Source: Colocasia esculenta (taxonomy: Eukaryota; Streptophyta; Magnoliopsida; Alismatales; Araceae). Taken from it: a stretch of 64,000 bases of DNA. How positions within the stretch are numbered: the stretch's first letter is position 1; each line of letters starts with the position of its first letter. This document shows positions 11,931 to 24,145 of the stretch, piece by piece. Location of the stretch: the NCBI GenBank assembly GCA_014218235.1, contig CM024753.1, positions 3,720,001-3,784,000 on the forward strand, given 5' to 3'. A program made the position numbers and the translations under genes. The notes below the pieces were generated by a model. That model saw nothing but the letters and a program-made list of their open reading frames with translations, was not told the origin of the DNA and did not search any database.

Positions 11931-12675
11931 TAATAGAGACCGAAATAGAGACCAAAATATTTCGGTCTCTATTCGGTCCCTAATTAGTGACCGAATTGTC
12001 ACTGCAATAAATCAGTCTCTAAATAAATGGTTTAGAGACCGATTCAAATTCGGTCTCTATTCGGTCCCTAAATAGGGACCGAATGGGGACCGAATTAAGT
12101 CAGTCTCTAAATTTGGGACCGATTTATTTCGGTCCCTATTCGGTCTCTATATTTAGGGACCGAATAGGGACCGAATTAAGTCAGTTTCTAAATTTGGGAC
12201 CGATTTATTTCGGTCCCTAAATAGGGACCGAATGGGGACCGAATTAAGTCAGTCTCTAAATTTGAGACCGAAATAATTCGGTCCCCATTCGGTCCCTAAA
12301 TATTTAGAGACTGACTTAATTCGGTCCCCATTCGGTCCCTATTTAGGGACCGAATAGGGACCGAAATAAATCGGTCCCAAATTTAGAGACTGACTTAATT
12401 CGGTCCCTATTCGGTCCCTAAATAGGGACCGAATGGGGACCGAATTAAATTTAGAGAGACTGACTTAATTCGGTCCCCATTCGGTCCCTATTTAGGGACC
12501 GAATATGGACCGAAATAAATCGGTCCCAAATTTAGAGACTGACTTAATTCGGTCCCTAAATATAGAGACCGAATATTATTCGGTCACAAATCGGTCTCAG
12601 TTTTGTGAGTGAAATATTCAGTCACTATTCGGTCACAAAACTGAGACCGAATAGTGACCGAATTGTATTCGGTCT
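11931..12675 (+). repeat. Left subterminal repeat array of the 27-kb CACTA
   Basis: Dense direct and inverted copies of GGGACCGAATAGGGACCGAA and GAGACCGAAT variants, with spacers such as TTAGAGACTGACTTAATT. Arrays like this next to CACTA termini are the usual binding sites of TNPA-type proteins that pair the two ends. The same motif family is found at 38464-39125, which supports both belonging to one element. Confidence 0.9.
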
Positions 12676-12689
12676 CAGATTCATTGTTT

Positions 12690-12822
12690 ATTAGTAATTT
12701 AATTATAATATAGCTATAATTTACTCTACCTGTTAATGGTTTACTTATATATAGTTTTATATAATTATTGTGAATATAAAAAACTTATATATAGAAAATT
12801 TATAAGTTACATTTTTGTTTTG

Positions 12823-12869
<47 letters not shown>

Positions 12870-13680
12870 TGTCTTTGCATATTTTTAAATATATTATATT
12901 TGTTTAGTGAATACAATTATATGATAAAACATTGACTTAAAAATATTATATTTTATTTGTTATATATTGAAAATAGTAATATTGATCTTTTATATTTCAT
13001 ATGATGATATATATATTATATTATGCTCATTTAATTAATATTAGGTAGCTCATCGATTAGATTTTACATTGAGAGCGAATCTGACAGACAGATCGATGTT
13101 TTATTATAATGAAATCCAACAGTTGGATTGTGATTGACAATATGTTTAATGCTTAGATCTTGATCAAATTTAGATCGGAGTGAATTCAACTGTCAAACTC
13201 TAATCAAACTAAAATCCAACGAAACGATCAGGATTTAGATATTTGACAAATCTAATGTGCGAATCGCGATTAGATTGTTATAGATTGGCAACAAATCTAA
13301 CTGATTAGATATAAATAGATCGAATGTGAATTCAAAGTCGGATCTTTGATCAATTAATGAATATCGATAGTGAATCTAATTGTCACATTTTGTTTAAACT
13401 TAAATCAAACAATTAGGATTTAGACTTGAAGCAAATCCAATGTAGGGATCTTGATCATATTATTTTAGGTTGGTAACAAACCCAACCGTTCAAGTATACA
13501 TAGATCGAGAACGAATCTAATGATCGAATTTTATATTGAATGAAATCCAATAGTAGGATTTTGATTGACAGTAGATTCACTGGTTTGATCTTGTCCAAAT
13601 ATAGATTGGGAGTAAAAACAACCATCATGTGACGCCCTGAGTGTAGCGGAAAACCCGGGTACACATAGATGTCATTCAAT
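12690..13680 (+). repeat. AT-rich internal block shared (inverted) with 50590-51770
   Basis: AT-rich with an (AT) run at about 12825-12864, then a loosely periodic stretch of GATC/AATCTAA-type words (for example ATCTTGATCAAATTTAGATC). Its reverse complement is recognisable at 50590-51770, including GAGAGCGAATCTGA, TTCAAAGTCGGATC and, at the inner edge, GTGACGCCC then GAGTGTAGC then GAAAACCCGGGT. The phrase TGTGACGCCC... at 13627 looks like the start of a Ty3/gypsy-type LTR, but its other end was not found. No coding sequence was seen from 12680 to 14770. Confidence 0.7.
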
Positions 13681-14771
13681 TAAGTGAACAACATACACAA
13701 ATATCAATATCAAGTTTTGAGAGAATAACAATAAATTTTAGTTTTCTAAGATACAGAGGTCTACGATGATACCAAGAAAAATTACATAAATATATAAATG
13801 ACCCAAAAATCACATGATGGCCTTTTAAAGTGAAATTTCAGATGAAATGTTTGTTTCTTATCTATATTAATTGAAATTCTTGATTTATATATAAGCAGAA
13901 CCCAACTGACTTTTATCCCTTATTTTCTTTCTTGTTAGTGTACATATGTCAAAAAATGATATCGACATGAAACATTAATGTAAATCTTTGAGTGATTTTT
14001 TGGGAGTGTTAGTGTTACATGGGAGTGTGTGAGGTGTTCGAAGGAAGATAGATAGCTACGTGGGAGAGTGTGGAAGTGCTTATTGCATGTGCAAGTATAT
14101 ATATATACATATATAAGAGTACATATATAAAGGGGCTGGCGGCGAAAGTATTGGGAGAGGAATAAACGCCAGGAAGGGAGGAGTTTTCGCAGAAGGAAAA
14201 AGGGCTAACTTGATTTTCTGGAAATAATGAAGAAGGAAATAAGGTGCATAAAGATAGGTACTTTCACATTACCTTTAAGATAATATTTTTTTTCTTGATC
14301 CTTAATCTAGTTTATAAGTCAAGAACTTCAGTTAATATAAATCAAAAACAAATGTTCTATTTGAAGTTTCATTTTTAAAGGTGATTTTTGGAATTGCTTG
14401 ATCATCATGTAGGATATATTTCTGGATCTTCTTTCCTTCGTGTCTCCATCTTTGGTTAGGATCTTGAATATTTACCCCTTGATTTACGTCCCATAAAGAT
14501 CATTAGGTCTACTTTTTGGTCTCTTGTGTACGTGTCTTAGCTAACACTCATGTCTTAGGCAAGTGTTTTTGTGAAGGATTCTTCTTCTTCTTCTTGTTCT
14601 TTTCTTTTGACTGTGTTCTTGAAGCAGTGGTAGTGTCAACATTATCTGTCCAACAGTGTCAGCACTATCTGTCTCGTAATGTTGACCTATCTGTCTAGTA
14701 GTGTCAACACTACCTGCCTCCTCCCTCCCGTCATCATCTCGGCCGGCCAACAGCGCGGCCAGCGACCTCCC

Positions 14772-14950
14772 GACATTGGCGAGGCGGTTGGTGGTGGGCC
14801 GGGTTCATCTCGGCGTGGCGTCTGGCGCTCCTCAGCGTCGCAGTTATCCCCGGCATCGCCTTGGCCGGCGGGCTCTATTTCTACACCCTCACCGGCCTCA
14901 CCTCGAAGAGCCGCGAATTCTACGCCATCGCCGACATCATCCCCAAACAG
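14772..14950 (+). pseudogene. Captured ABCB (P-glycoprotein/MDR-type) transporter exon fragment
   Basis: In one frame 14801-14950 reads GFISAWRLALLSVAVIPG, then GLYFYTLTGLTSKSREFYA, then ending at IIPKQ. This is the transmembrane region of plant ABCB proteins such as ABCB19 (auxin/lipid exporters of the plasma membrane), where the next intron begins just there; here CAG/GTGAGA keeps a splice donor. Just upstream, TLARRLVVG continues the family in another frame, so there is a 1-nt insertion at about 14798. Substitutions at otherwise fixed positions also suggest decay. It lies in the CACTA cargo, same strand as the transposase. Upstream 14500-14770 has no ABCB match that I can see. Confidence 0.75.
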
Positions 14951-15945
14951 GTGAGAGATAGATCCCTCGACATGTGAGCATTTGGTCATCTCCTATTTGC
15001 TTTCTCTATGACAGATGACGAGGAAAACTAGAACGTTCGTCTTATGGGGAGGGTGATGAAATGGGTTATGGCCATACACACATTTGAGGTGGTATATATA
15101 TGTATCTGGTTTTTTGTTTGGTGGATACTGTGCTCATGAAAAGGACTGTTGGGATTGTTTCTTTGCTTCATGGGAGCTCATTAGCTGTAGCCACCAATGG
15201 ATATTGGACCGACTCATCTGGGAGCTTTCCTGGACCCATACTTGTTCTGATGACCTTTTAAATTTGAGGTAGTATGGGTAGAACCCACAGTTTTCTCACT
15301 TTGATAAAAGGGAAATTTCCTATTGCTTCTTGAGTACTTGTAGTCCCCACTTTGTGACATATCCTTTGCCAAGGATCTCACGGCATCCTCCTGTCTATAC
15401 AGTTGCTCTCTTGTTTGAACAATCCAAGTGCGAGCCATTTTCAGGTCTATACAATAAAGTAGCAAGGTTTTATGTGTCGTCTCCCTTCCATAATCCAGTG
15501 TAGCTAGTGATCATGCATGTTGGCAGGGATTTGTGTTTTCAAATTGGGAGGAGATGCTGGAAATCATTGTCCTTATTCTGCCCATTCTTAGTTCTTATGT
15601 GGTGTTCTAGTGTCACTTCCTTTTACTTATGCAGAAACATTCCATAGCAATTTTTTTTCACTGTTTTGATTAAGACATTTCAGGTTTTTTCTTTTATGAT
15701 CCTCAGGTTTTCTGTTTTTTAATTCTGAATCACACTTCCCTCATTTACTTGTCAATGAAATGAATTTTTCTTGGTACAAGATATGCCCATTTTAATATGT
15801 AGACTATTGTACACAAGTTTTTCTGACCTTCTGCAGAAGCTATTTGATGTTTTTTCATTGAAATTCTTGGATTCACTTTGAAGGGTGATGACAATTATAT
15901 CTTGTTCTTATCTGTCAATTTTTCAACTTATTTAGGTGATGCATG
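14951..15945. other. Cargo DNA with no gene recognised
   Basis: T-rich, intron-like DNA after the ABCB splice donor. It may be native ABCB intron carried along with the exon. Scattered short ORFs on both strands have no recognisable domain. Confidence 0.4.
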
Positions 15946-15947
15946 AG

Positions 15948-16420
15948 TAGGGCTGTAACGGAACCCGAAAATTTAAATTTTCGATCCGATTCTGATAAAA
16001 ATTAATAGGTTCAAAATAAAAAAATGATACCAATTTCTTATTGAAATCGGTATCAGGTTTTCCGATAAGATATCGATATCGGAGTCGGAACCACTTATTT
16101 TCGAAACCGATTTCCGATTCCAATAGAGTAAAAATTTAAAAAATAACAAGAACAGCTGAAAAGTTGAAAAAGTAACCCATCCTCCCCCTCGGTCCTCACT
16201 CCTCACCCAAGACGCCCAGACCCTTCCCCCTTCCTCCCGCTCCTCTATAGATCTCACAAGGGAGACCTTCCTCTGCAGGGGGCGGACTGGAGACCTGCAG
16301 ATCTCACAACGGGGTGGGGAGGGGACTGGAGAATCAAAGATGGGCATCCCTAGGGCTGTAAACGGATCCGGATAATATCTGGATCCGATGCGAATTCGTA
16401 TCCGATTAAGCATATCCGTA
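15948..16420 (+). mobile_element. hAT-like MITE debris (two TAGGGCTGTAA starts)
   Basis: TAGGGCTGTAACGG at about 15950 and TAGGGCTGTAAACGGATCCG at about 16352 match the starts of plant hAT-type non-autonomous elements. Between and after them are palindrome-rich words (CGATATCGGAG, CGGATACGGATATTATCCG) typical of these MITEs. A clear closing inverted repeat with an 8-bp target duplication could not be fixed, so the limits are uncertain. A related, complete copy is in the beta-glucosidase intron (60433-60807). Confidence 0.45.
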
Positions 16421-17247
16421 TCCGATTAACAGATATCCGGCGGAGCGAATTCGGATACGGATATTATCCGAATATTAAACGGAGCGGACGTGGAAATAAG
16501 AGATCCGCTCCATTTAAGATCCGATCCGAAATTAGATTAATCCTGACTATTAAATCTTACATCTAATGATACTTAACATATAAAAATATATCCTAAAAAG
16601 CCTACATGCATCTCTCTGTGTCCCTCACATTCTTATCTACACTTTTAGTTCATGATAACAAATCTTTGCATCATATAAATTGGCATGCGTCTGCTTGGGC
16701 TCATGTTATTCACTTCATACTCGTCCCCAACTGTCCTGCTGCAAAAGGCCACTGCCCATCCCTCCAACTGTTTTTTGAGAAAGACTTAGTATATTTTTAT
16801 ATTATATTTTAAATATAATATGATTAAATAATAATCTATGTGATGTCTATCATATAAAGAGTGATAAAATAACAACTGAATTATTAGATGTCATTTTAAT
16901 CGTATTATAATTAACTATAATATAAAAATGCATTATAAATCTCTCTCCTCCTTTCCCTAATCCCATCTGGTTGCGCTCACTCACCAAGCCTCCCCGCCCT
17001 TTTTTGCCATATTAAGCATATCCGATCCGACCCGCCGACTCCCCCCTCTCCCCCGTTCCCCCCAAATCTTCTCACCCAAAAGTCGAAAACCCCCAAATCG
17101 CAATCCCCTCCTGCGGCGCGGCCCTGCCTCCTCCCTCCCCTCGTCATCTCGGCCGGCGCCAGCGACCTCCCCCCCTCCGACCTTCCCCTTCTACACTCCC
17201 CCCTCCGGCTCGGCGGCTCCTCCCCTCCGACCCTCAGCGCGCATGCA

Positions 17248-17530
17248 ACTGTGGCCGGCCGTGCAGCGTCTCCGACAGAAGCACCAGCCCCGGCGCCGTC
17301 GCCAGCCACTCCTACCCCGAGCAGTGGAGGCCCTGCTCCGTCGACCGTGGAGACTCCATCAAGTGATCCGGCGACTCCGGCGTCCCAGAGCCCGGCAGCT
17401 GGTGGAGGATCGTCAAAGACGACAGGTGGGGGGCTCCACATCCGCCGGGAACTCCAGCGGCATCAATATGGCGCTCTCCATCTCCTTCTCTGCTCTCTGC
17501 ATCATTCTGGCTTCCTATGCATCCACCGCC
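17248..17530 (+). pseudogene. Captured GPI-anchored lipid-transfer protein (LTPG/xylogen-type) C-terminal exon
   Basis: One frame from 17251 reads a Pro/Ser/Ala-rich stalk (ASPTEAPAPAPSPATPTP, then SQSPAAGGGSSKTT). A second frame continues GSTSAGNSSGINMALSISF then ALCIILASYAS, a Ser-Gly omega-site region followed by a hydrophobic tail. This is the usual C-terminal layout of plant LTPG proteins, which lie at the outer plasma membrane and cell wall. The frames meet in a G-run at about 17430, so a 1-nt slip separates them. The eight-cysteine domain is absent, so only a last-exon fragment was captured. The GC-rich upstream part (17030-17240) may be more of the same gene but is not recognisable. 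Confidence 0.5.
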
Positions 17531-18179
17531 GGGTTAGCTAGTGTTAGCTAGATCCCCACCAAAGGGCCAGGAACTAGAACTGGGCATGGCCTGCACTGAA
17601 CCAAACTACTATAGTGAACATTAATGGCAGAGCCATCCTACCCTAACTTTTTAGGAGGAATGGTGGGGAGCCAGCAGAGACAGGGAGAAGGGCCTGACCA
17701 AATTATCTACCTAATTACTAACCAACTAAGTTACTTGCATATCCATATTTCTACATAGATATGCATATTGTGTGTGCCAGACAAATAGAGTTCAAAAATA
17801 GACATAAAAGTGTAACTCTCTCTGCATACATACTTGTGCCTACATATACATAAATAAATTTAGATAAATACATCATAACATGCACATGCACTGAAATAGG
17901 TATGCCATTAAACTGATGCTATAATCTGAAACAATACCGAAGGAGCAACCAGGTCATGAGTTAGAAAGGGCATTATTGTAGCAAAAGTAGAACAAATATT
18001 CTATTTTTGTTGTTCACTATTATATAGAATTTTCATTTTATGCAACAGAAGAATTGGCTTGATTGTTTGCATTGGGTAGAATATTGGTATAAACTTCTAT
18101 GCAGACATCTACAGGCACTACACCTCTCTGCGTGTGGTGTCCATCTTATTCTATCAGAAGCTTCAGTCACCTATACATA

Positions 18180-20100
18180 TTTTAAATCTTATTTAGATGC
18201 ATATATCTCTTAACAATGTTCTCTTAACAATTTTTAAATCTTATTTAGATGCATATATGATTTTTTATACGTGCTGATGTTTAGATACATATATTTTTTC
18301 AGACTACATTGCCTTGGTGATATTTTTTTAGAAACATATATCTCTTAACAATGTTCTCTTAACAATTTTTAAATCTTATTTAGATGCATATATGTTTTTT
18401 TTATACGTGCTGATGTTTAGATACATATAATTTTTCAGACTACATTGCCTTGATGATATTTTTTTACATACATATCAAATATGCATATACTGTAAATCTT
18501 ATTTAGATGCATATATTTAGACGCATATATGTTTTAATATCCTTGCTGATGTTTATAGGAATTTGACATTTCCCTGTAAATAGATGATCTATACAGATTT
18601 GATTCTATATTATTGAAGAGTTGATTCATATGATTTGTGTTTCTTTAGATTGAAGCATGCACCTATGTGATTAAAACAGAGCACGTCATCAGAGCACCTT
18701 TAGATTAGCTTAATGTGTTCATAATCCCACTGTCAGTTTAGATTGAAGCAGATTTGTCTTCCTTTAGATTGAAGCATGCACCTATAGATTAGCTTAATGT
18801 GTTGATAAGACCTTTAGAGGGTTCAGTTGCACCCAGAGGAGGCATCAGATAGATAGAAAAGACATCATATCTTCGTTTTTTTTTTTACTTCTAAGTGGTC
18901 TTTTTTATTTAGAAAACTGAACCCTCATCAAGGCAATGTAGTCTGAAAAATATATGTATATGCACTTGATTATTGAAGAGTTGATTCATATGATTTGTCT
19001 TCCTCAATTCAGAATTTTTTTTTTCTTTCAGGCTGGTGGTTTGGAGCTTATAGGGCTCTCATCCATTATTCATTCAGAAAACTGTAAGTAGGCATATACT
19101 AAGTCAATCCCAAATGAAATATGCATATACTATAAATCTTATTTAGATGCATATATTTAGATTCATATATGTTTTTTTATCCTTGCCGATGTTTATAGGA
19201 ATTTGACATTTCCCTGTAAATAGATGATCCATAAATATTTGATTCTACACTAATGAGTCTTTTGGAGCAAGTAAAATTTTAAAACTTTAATGTTTTGATT
19301 TTGAGATGTGTTATTAGCAGGACTAAAGGGAGCTTAATGTGTTGATAAGACCTTTAGATTGAAGCATGCACCCAGAGGAGGCATCAGATAGATAGAAAAG
19401 ACATCATATCTTCCTTTTTTTTTGACTTCTAAGTGGTCTTCTTTATTTAGAAAACTGAAATCTCATCAAGACAATGTAGTCTGAAAAAATATATGTATAT
19501 GCACTTGATTATTGAAGAGTTGATTCATATGATTTGTCTTCCTTTAGATTGAAGCATGCACCTATGTGATTAAAATAGAGAACGTCATCAGAGCACCTTT
19601 AGATTAGCTTAATGTGTTGATAATTCCACTGCCATCCTATGTGATGAAAATCAGAAGATGATTACTTCATCTTCTGATTTTTAGTTGCCAATGGATGCAA
19701 ATAATTATGGCACAGCTGCATAGAGTTCTGGATTCCATTACATCTTCAGTAATTTTTTGAATGTTATTCAAGGCATCAAAGTTTATATAATATCCACCAT
19801 ATTCAGGGATTTGCCATCAAATTTTTAGTGGCATCAGATAGGTAGAAAAGACATCATATCTTCATTTTTTTTCTGACATCTAAGTGGTCTTTTTTATTTA
19901 GAAAACTGAAATATCATCAATGCAATGTAGCCTAAAAAATATATGTATATGCACTTGATTATTGAAGAGTTGATTCATATGATTTGTCTTCCTTTAGATT
20001 GAAGCATGCACCTATGTGATTAAAACAGAGAACGTCATCAGAGCACCTTTAGATTAGCTTAATGTGTTGATAATCCCACTGTCATCCTATGTGATAATCA
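18180..20100 (+). repeat. Complex tandem repeat region in CACTA cargo (150-bp and ~450-540-bp units)
   Basis: At 18180-18480, two diverged copies of a unit with CTTATTTAGATGCATATATG and TTTTTCAGACTACATTGCC. At about 18600-20100, three to four copies of a larger unit containing GATAGATAGAAAAGACATCAT, CTAAGTGGTCTT, TATATGTATATGCACTTGAT, GAAGAGTTGATTCATATGA and TTTAGATTGAAGCATGCACC; the phrase starting GGCATCAGATA recurs at about 18840, 19380 and 19830. No protein-coding sense was found. It appears to be intron or spacer DNA amplified inside the element. Confidence 0.7.
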
Positions 20101-20161
20101 TCTTCTTTTTTAGTTGCCAATGGATGCAAATAATTATGGCACAGCTGCACAGGGTTCTGGA

Positions 20162-20560
20162 TTTCACAAAACAAAAACAAAAAAGAATAAGAAGATAACT
20201 GAACAGCAAACCTAGCTTTTTCATTAGTGTATATAGAGGGGAGGATTGATAAACTGCACTTTCCAGAAGGAAAGTTCTAAGGAAACATATATCTTGTGTG
20301 ATTGATTATGGAAATGTTGATTTATATGATCTGTCTTCCTAAATTCAGACTTTTTTTTTCTCTTTCAGGCAGTTGGTTTGGAGCTTATAGGGTTCTTATC
20401 CATTTTTCATTCAGAAAACTGTAAGTAGACATATACACATTTTATAATGCGATTGTCTGAAAGATATTCTGATGGTTCTGTTTATATTCATAGGGTTGGG
20501 CATAAGAGATAAATTACTTTTTTGTGATTACTATTTTTTGGTTTTCTAACTGGCTATAAT
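20162..20560 (+). repeat. ~400-bp segmental repeat, copy 1 (with exon-like core)
   Basis: Nearly identical to 23309-23707, same strand, about 3.15 kb apart. It holds an A-rich start, TAACTGAACAGCAAACC, and a core with CTCTTTCAG, then GCAGTTGGTTTGGAGC, then GAAAACTGTAAGTAG. The core looks like a 50-odd-nt exon (AVGLELIG-type) between a good acceptor and a good donor. Shorter copies of the core are at about 19020-19090 and 23970-24145. Confidence 0.75.
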
Positions 20561-20829
20561 CATATTTAAATTTTGATTGTGTTTAATGATTGATAATCCC
20601 TACCAGTTTAATGTTTATAGGTTTTAATGTAATTGTTATTTTCAGTTATGCTTATGTTCCTAAAAGATTAGTTTTCAGATTTTTTTTTTTTAATGGATAT
20701 GACAGGGGAGGAACCTCCATGTCCATATCATTTTCTGTTTTTTTAATATATTGCTGAAAATAAAAGTACAAAAGAAAGGGGAGGGGGGGTACATAGATCG
20801 GGGGCCGGATCATAACCTGTGACACCCTA

Positions 20830-21680
20830 CGCAGAGGGGTCCAACATACAATGTGCATCCGAGCAAGCAGACCAGAAATGAAAGGGAAAGCAGAGTGCAT
20901 AGCAGATCAGTCCGAGAGGTCTTCAGCTTCCCCATCGGAGTCCTCAGGCCGGGCAGCCATGCTACGAGTGCGTCCAACCCACGCAATGTGTCGTTCTAGC
21001 AAGTTGTCATCATTCGGGTCGGGGGGATCAAGTCCGGGAGCGCTCCTGAGGTTGTATTTTTTCGGAAGATTTATTATGTAACCACCGTGTTCACCTCTTT
21101 GTGGCTGGGGGGGTAGGACCGGGGCTGTCCTTGAAGACGTGGCAGCAGGGAATAACTGAAGTGGGGTATATCCTCCAGTGTGCTTAGATCAGTTTTCTTT
21201 GTTTTTTTTTCGGAGTGCTTCGATGAATGACATCCGGGGCATTATCGGTTTAGCTGAGATTTCAGAAATGGTAGTAGATGGTGCAGAAATCTTTACCTCA
21301 GTGGAGATGGGGTGTCATCCGGTGGAACAGATTTCAGAAAATTGGCAAACTTTATCGGGTCATCAAGAAGACAGGAAGCCGGTGGGCTCCAAGCCGGGGT
21401 AGCGGCATTTAAAGTGTACGGAGCATTCAGCTGTGAGGTACTTCCCTCCCTTTCAGAATTTGCAGGGGCCACTGGGGATGTGGTACTCACGTTTGCATCA
21501 TCAGGAGGCAGATTTGCACAGGCCAGATTTGAAGGAGACCTCTGAATGTGCATGACATCAACCGATCGGTGAGTGATGTTTGGTCTGTCATCATCCCCGT
21601 CGGAGGTGTCATGAGTATAGGTAGGGTGTGGGACTGTAGGAAAAAAAGTTTGAAACTGTAGAAAAAAAAAGTACATTAGT
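20830..21680 (-). other. Unrecognised open - strand segments in CACTA cargo
   Basis: Two - strand open stretches. About 21680-21293 is Pro/Ser/Asp-rich (SDGDDDRPNITHRS, NFLKSVPPDDTPS). About 21185-20910 reads on through KKYNLRSAPGLDPPDPND and ERHIAWVGRTRSMAARP to a stop. Base composition is higher in GC than the neighbours, which suggests old coding DNA, but I do not recognise the family. It may be another captured gene or a retroelement remnant. Confidence 0.3.
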
Positions 21681-21825
21681 TTTATGCTTACGTTGTTTTC
21701 GGGGCTTTGTTAAAGAATTGGATTTAGCCAGAATATTAGGAAGTGTATCCAAACCATTTTTATTTCCAAGTTCTTACTGTATTGGACCATATGTAATATT
21801 GGAGTCACCAGTTCTTTTGGAATCT

Positions 21826-22029
21826 GTGATTGCAATTTTTGGCAATCAAATGATACGTGTCACCATGATATTTTCTAGAAAGATTCTCCAGGAACAAATG
21901 GAACTCAGAATGAGACATATCTGTGGTGCCTAACCTCAAGGAACGCCTGTAGATAAAACCAGGGCAACTTTTTGCTTCCACCTCAAAGACTGTATTGATG
22001 GGCTCCAAAGCCATATTCCATGCCATGTA
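21826..22029 (-). pseudogene. Captured DeSI-like (PPPDE thiol protease) exon fragment
   Basis: The - strand reads VHGMEYGFGAHQY in one frame, then VFEVEAKSCPGFIYRRSL, RLGTTDMSHSEFH, YHGDTYHLIAKNCNH in another. This is the PPPDE/DUF862 fold of plant DeSI-like deubiquitinase/deSUMOylase proteins, including the active-site Cys in NCNH. The frame changes at about 21985 through a small deletion, so the copy is broken. A 3' splice site precedes it (GATACAG at 22030). The catalytic His region lies outside the fragment. Confidence 0.65.
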
Positions 22030-23308
22030 CTGTATCAAACGAGTGATGGAGTTGATGAATTAGCAAACAATAAGAAAGAAAAGAAAAAACATCCAGTACA
22101 TTTATTTAAATTCAGAAGGCATGAACATCTCAAAATCTTTAACCCCATTCCTGCTTTGTAATCTCTATGGTAATTTGGATCTTCCAGTGTAACCCATACT
22201 AGATCTCATGCAACAATTGATTAGAGATCCAATTTAGTCAATATTCAAAATAATTTTAAGCACCCACCATGTAGGATTCTTCCAAGTAGCATCCCCTAAA
22301 AGTAACCAAGTAATAAGATTGAAAGAAGGCAAAATTGAGTACTACGCTGCTCTAGATGTAAAGTAGGAATTCCAGTGGCAATAGGGCATTCCCTTGATTC
22401 AGAGGCAGTTACAAAGTTTATTGTGGACTTTGACTAAAGTTGCAGATATTTTTCAAAAATCCTCAAAATGAAAGGAACTGGTAATTGCACACATCTATTT
22501 TTCCATCACATTCGGTGTATTGAAATGCTAATTAGAATAACCAGCAAAGCAACATCTGACAGGTCCATCAGAAATTGGAAGCTCCAATTATTTGTTCGTA
22601 ATTGTAGAAGGCAGACCCGTATCCATCCACTCCTCAGAAATTGGAACCCCCAAATATTTGCAAGTAAATGTAGAAGACAGACATCCCAGTAAGGCAGACC
22701 CATATCCACCCACTCCTTTGCTATGCCAATCCTGCCTCCTCTGATTTAAATTAGCCGATCCTTATTGACAGCTTCTAACAGCATCAGGACTAACTCTCTA
22801 TGGATACATGCTGTCTGGCAGTATGATAACTGCAAATTGGTGGGACTGAAGACTGCTCGGAGCTTTTGCAACTCCTTCCATGCAGCCATTCTCAGTAGAG
22901 AGTTACCATGTTGTCAATTAATATTCACTTGCCTGTTGTGCAGGCCATAATTTTCTACCTATGAGCTCATCACAGAAGCATGATATAATAGCTGGATCTC
23001 AAAAGAGGCATGCACACTACCACAAAGCTCATAACGGCAAGCAACTCTGTGTAGTTGTGCTACTGGTAATGGTACAAAATGGGAGGGTACATATCATCAT
23101 AGAAGCACAAAACACTTAACAAAAATTTAACTTTGCTATTTCATGTCATTACACATCATGGCAAGAAGGATTTCTGATCTTACCTTGAAGAACTTTGGAT
23201 GCTAATGCTCACTGGATATAGAAAGTGGGTGAAAAAATGAAATCAACTACAAACATTAGGATGAGTACACTAAGAAAAGGAAATCCACTGATCACTAATC
23301 TTCAATTG
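22030..23308. other. Cargo DNA with no gene recognised
   Basis: AT-rich, with a short local duplication on the + strand at about 22575-22710 (two copies of a segment with GAAATTGGAA and GTAGAAG(A/G)CAGAC). No domain was recognised in any frame. Some may be intron of the captured DeSI-like gene. Confidence 0.4.
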
Positions 23309-24145
23309 TTTCACAAAACAAAAACAAAAAAAGAAGAAGAAGATAACTGAACAGCAAACCTAGCTTTTTCACATCTATATGAAGGGGAGCATTGATAAAC
23401 TGCACTTTCTAGAAGGAAAGTTCTAAGGAAACATATATCTTGTGTGATTGATTATGGAAATGTTGATTTATATGATCTGTCTTCCTAAATTCAGACTTTT
23501 TTTTTCTCTTTCAGGCAGTTGGTTTGGAGCTTATAGGGTTCTTATCCATTTTTCATTCAGAAAACTGTAAGTAGGCATATACACATTTTATAATGCGATT
23601 GTCTGAAAGATATTCTGATGGTTCTGTTTATATTCATAGGGTTGGGCATAAGAGATAAATTACTTTTTTCTGATTACTATTTTTTTAGATTGATGGTTTT
23701 CTAGGGCTAGATTTTTAATAATCGTGCGATGTCAGATTCTTCTTTTATTTTTTTCCTTCCTTATGTTAAAAAAGTGCTCAGAGAATATCTAATTATTTTA
23801 TTTTATTCGTTTACGAGACAGAAAATTTCCAACTCTTTCTTAACTCTCATTACCAGTCAGTGGATATCTTATTTTATATTATATTCTGACAGTTTCTATT
23901 TCATAATAGCACTGTCAAATAACTATTGATCATTGAAATGTTCATTTATATTATCTGTCTTCCTAAATTCAGACTATTTTTTTCTCTTTCAGGCAGTTGG
24001 TTTGGAGCTTATAGGGTTCTCATCCATTTTACATTCAGAAAACTGTAAGTAGGCATATACATATTTTATAATGAGATTGTCTGTAAGATATTCTTATGGC
24101 TCTGTTTATATTCATAGGGTTGGCATAAGAGATAAATTACTCACC
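23309..24145 (+). repeat. ~400-bp segmental repeat, copy 2, plus a partial third copy
   Basis: 23309-23707 repeats 20162-20560 almost base for base. A further partial copy of its exon-like core and downstream part is at about 23960-24145 (CTTTCAGGCAGTTGGTTTGG, then AAAACTGTAAGTAGG). Together with 19020-19090 that makes four exon-like cores on one strand. From 24160 to 24530 another direct repeat, with CATCTCTAATTTCCATTGTA, is present twice. Confidence 0.7.
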
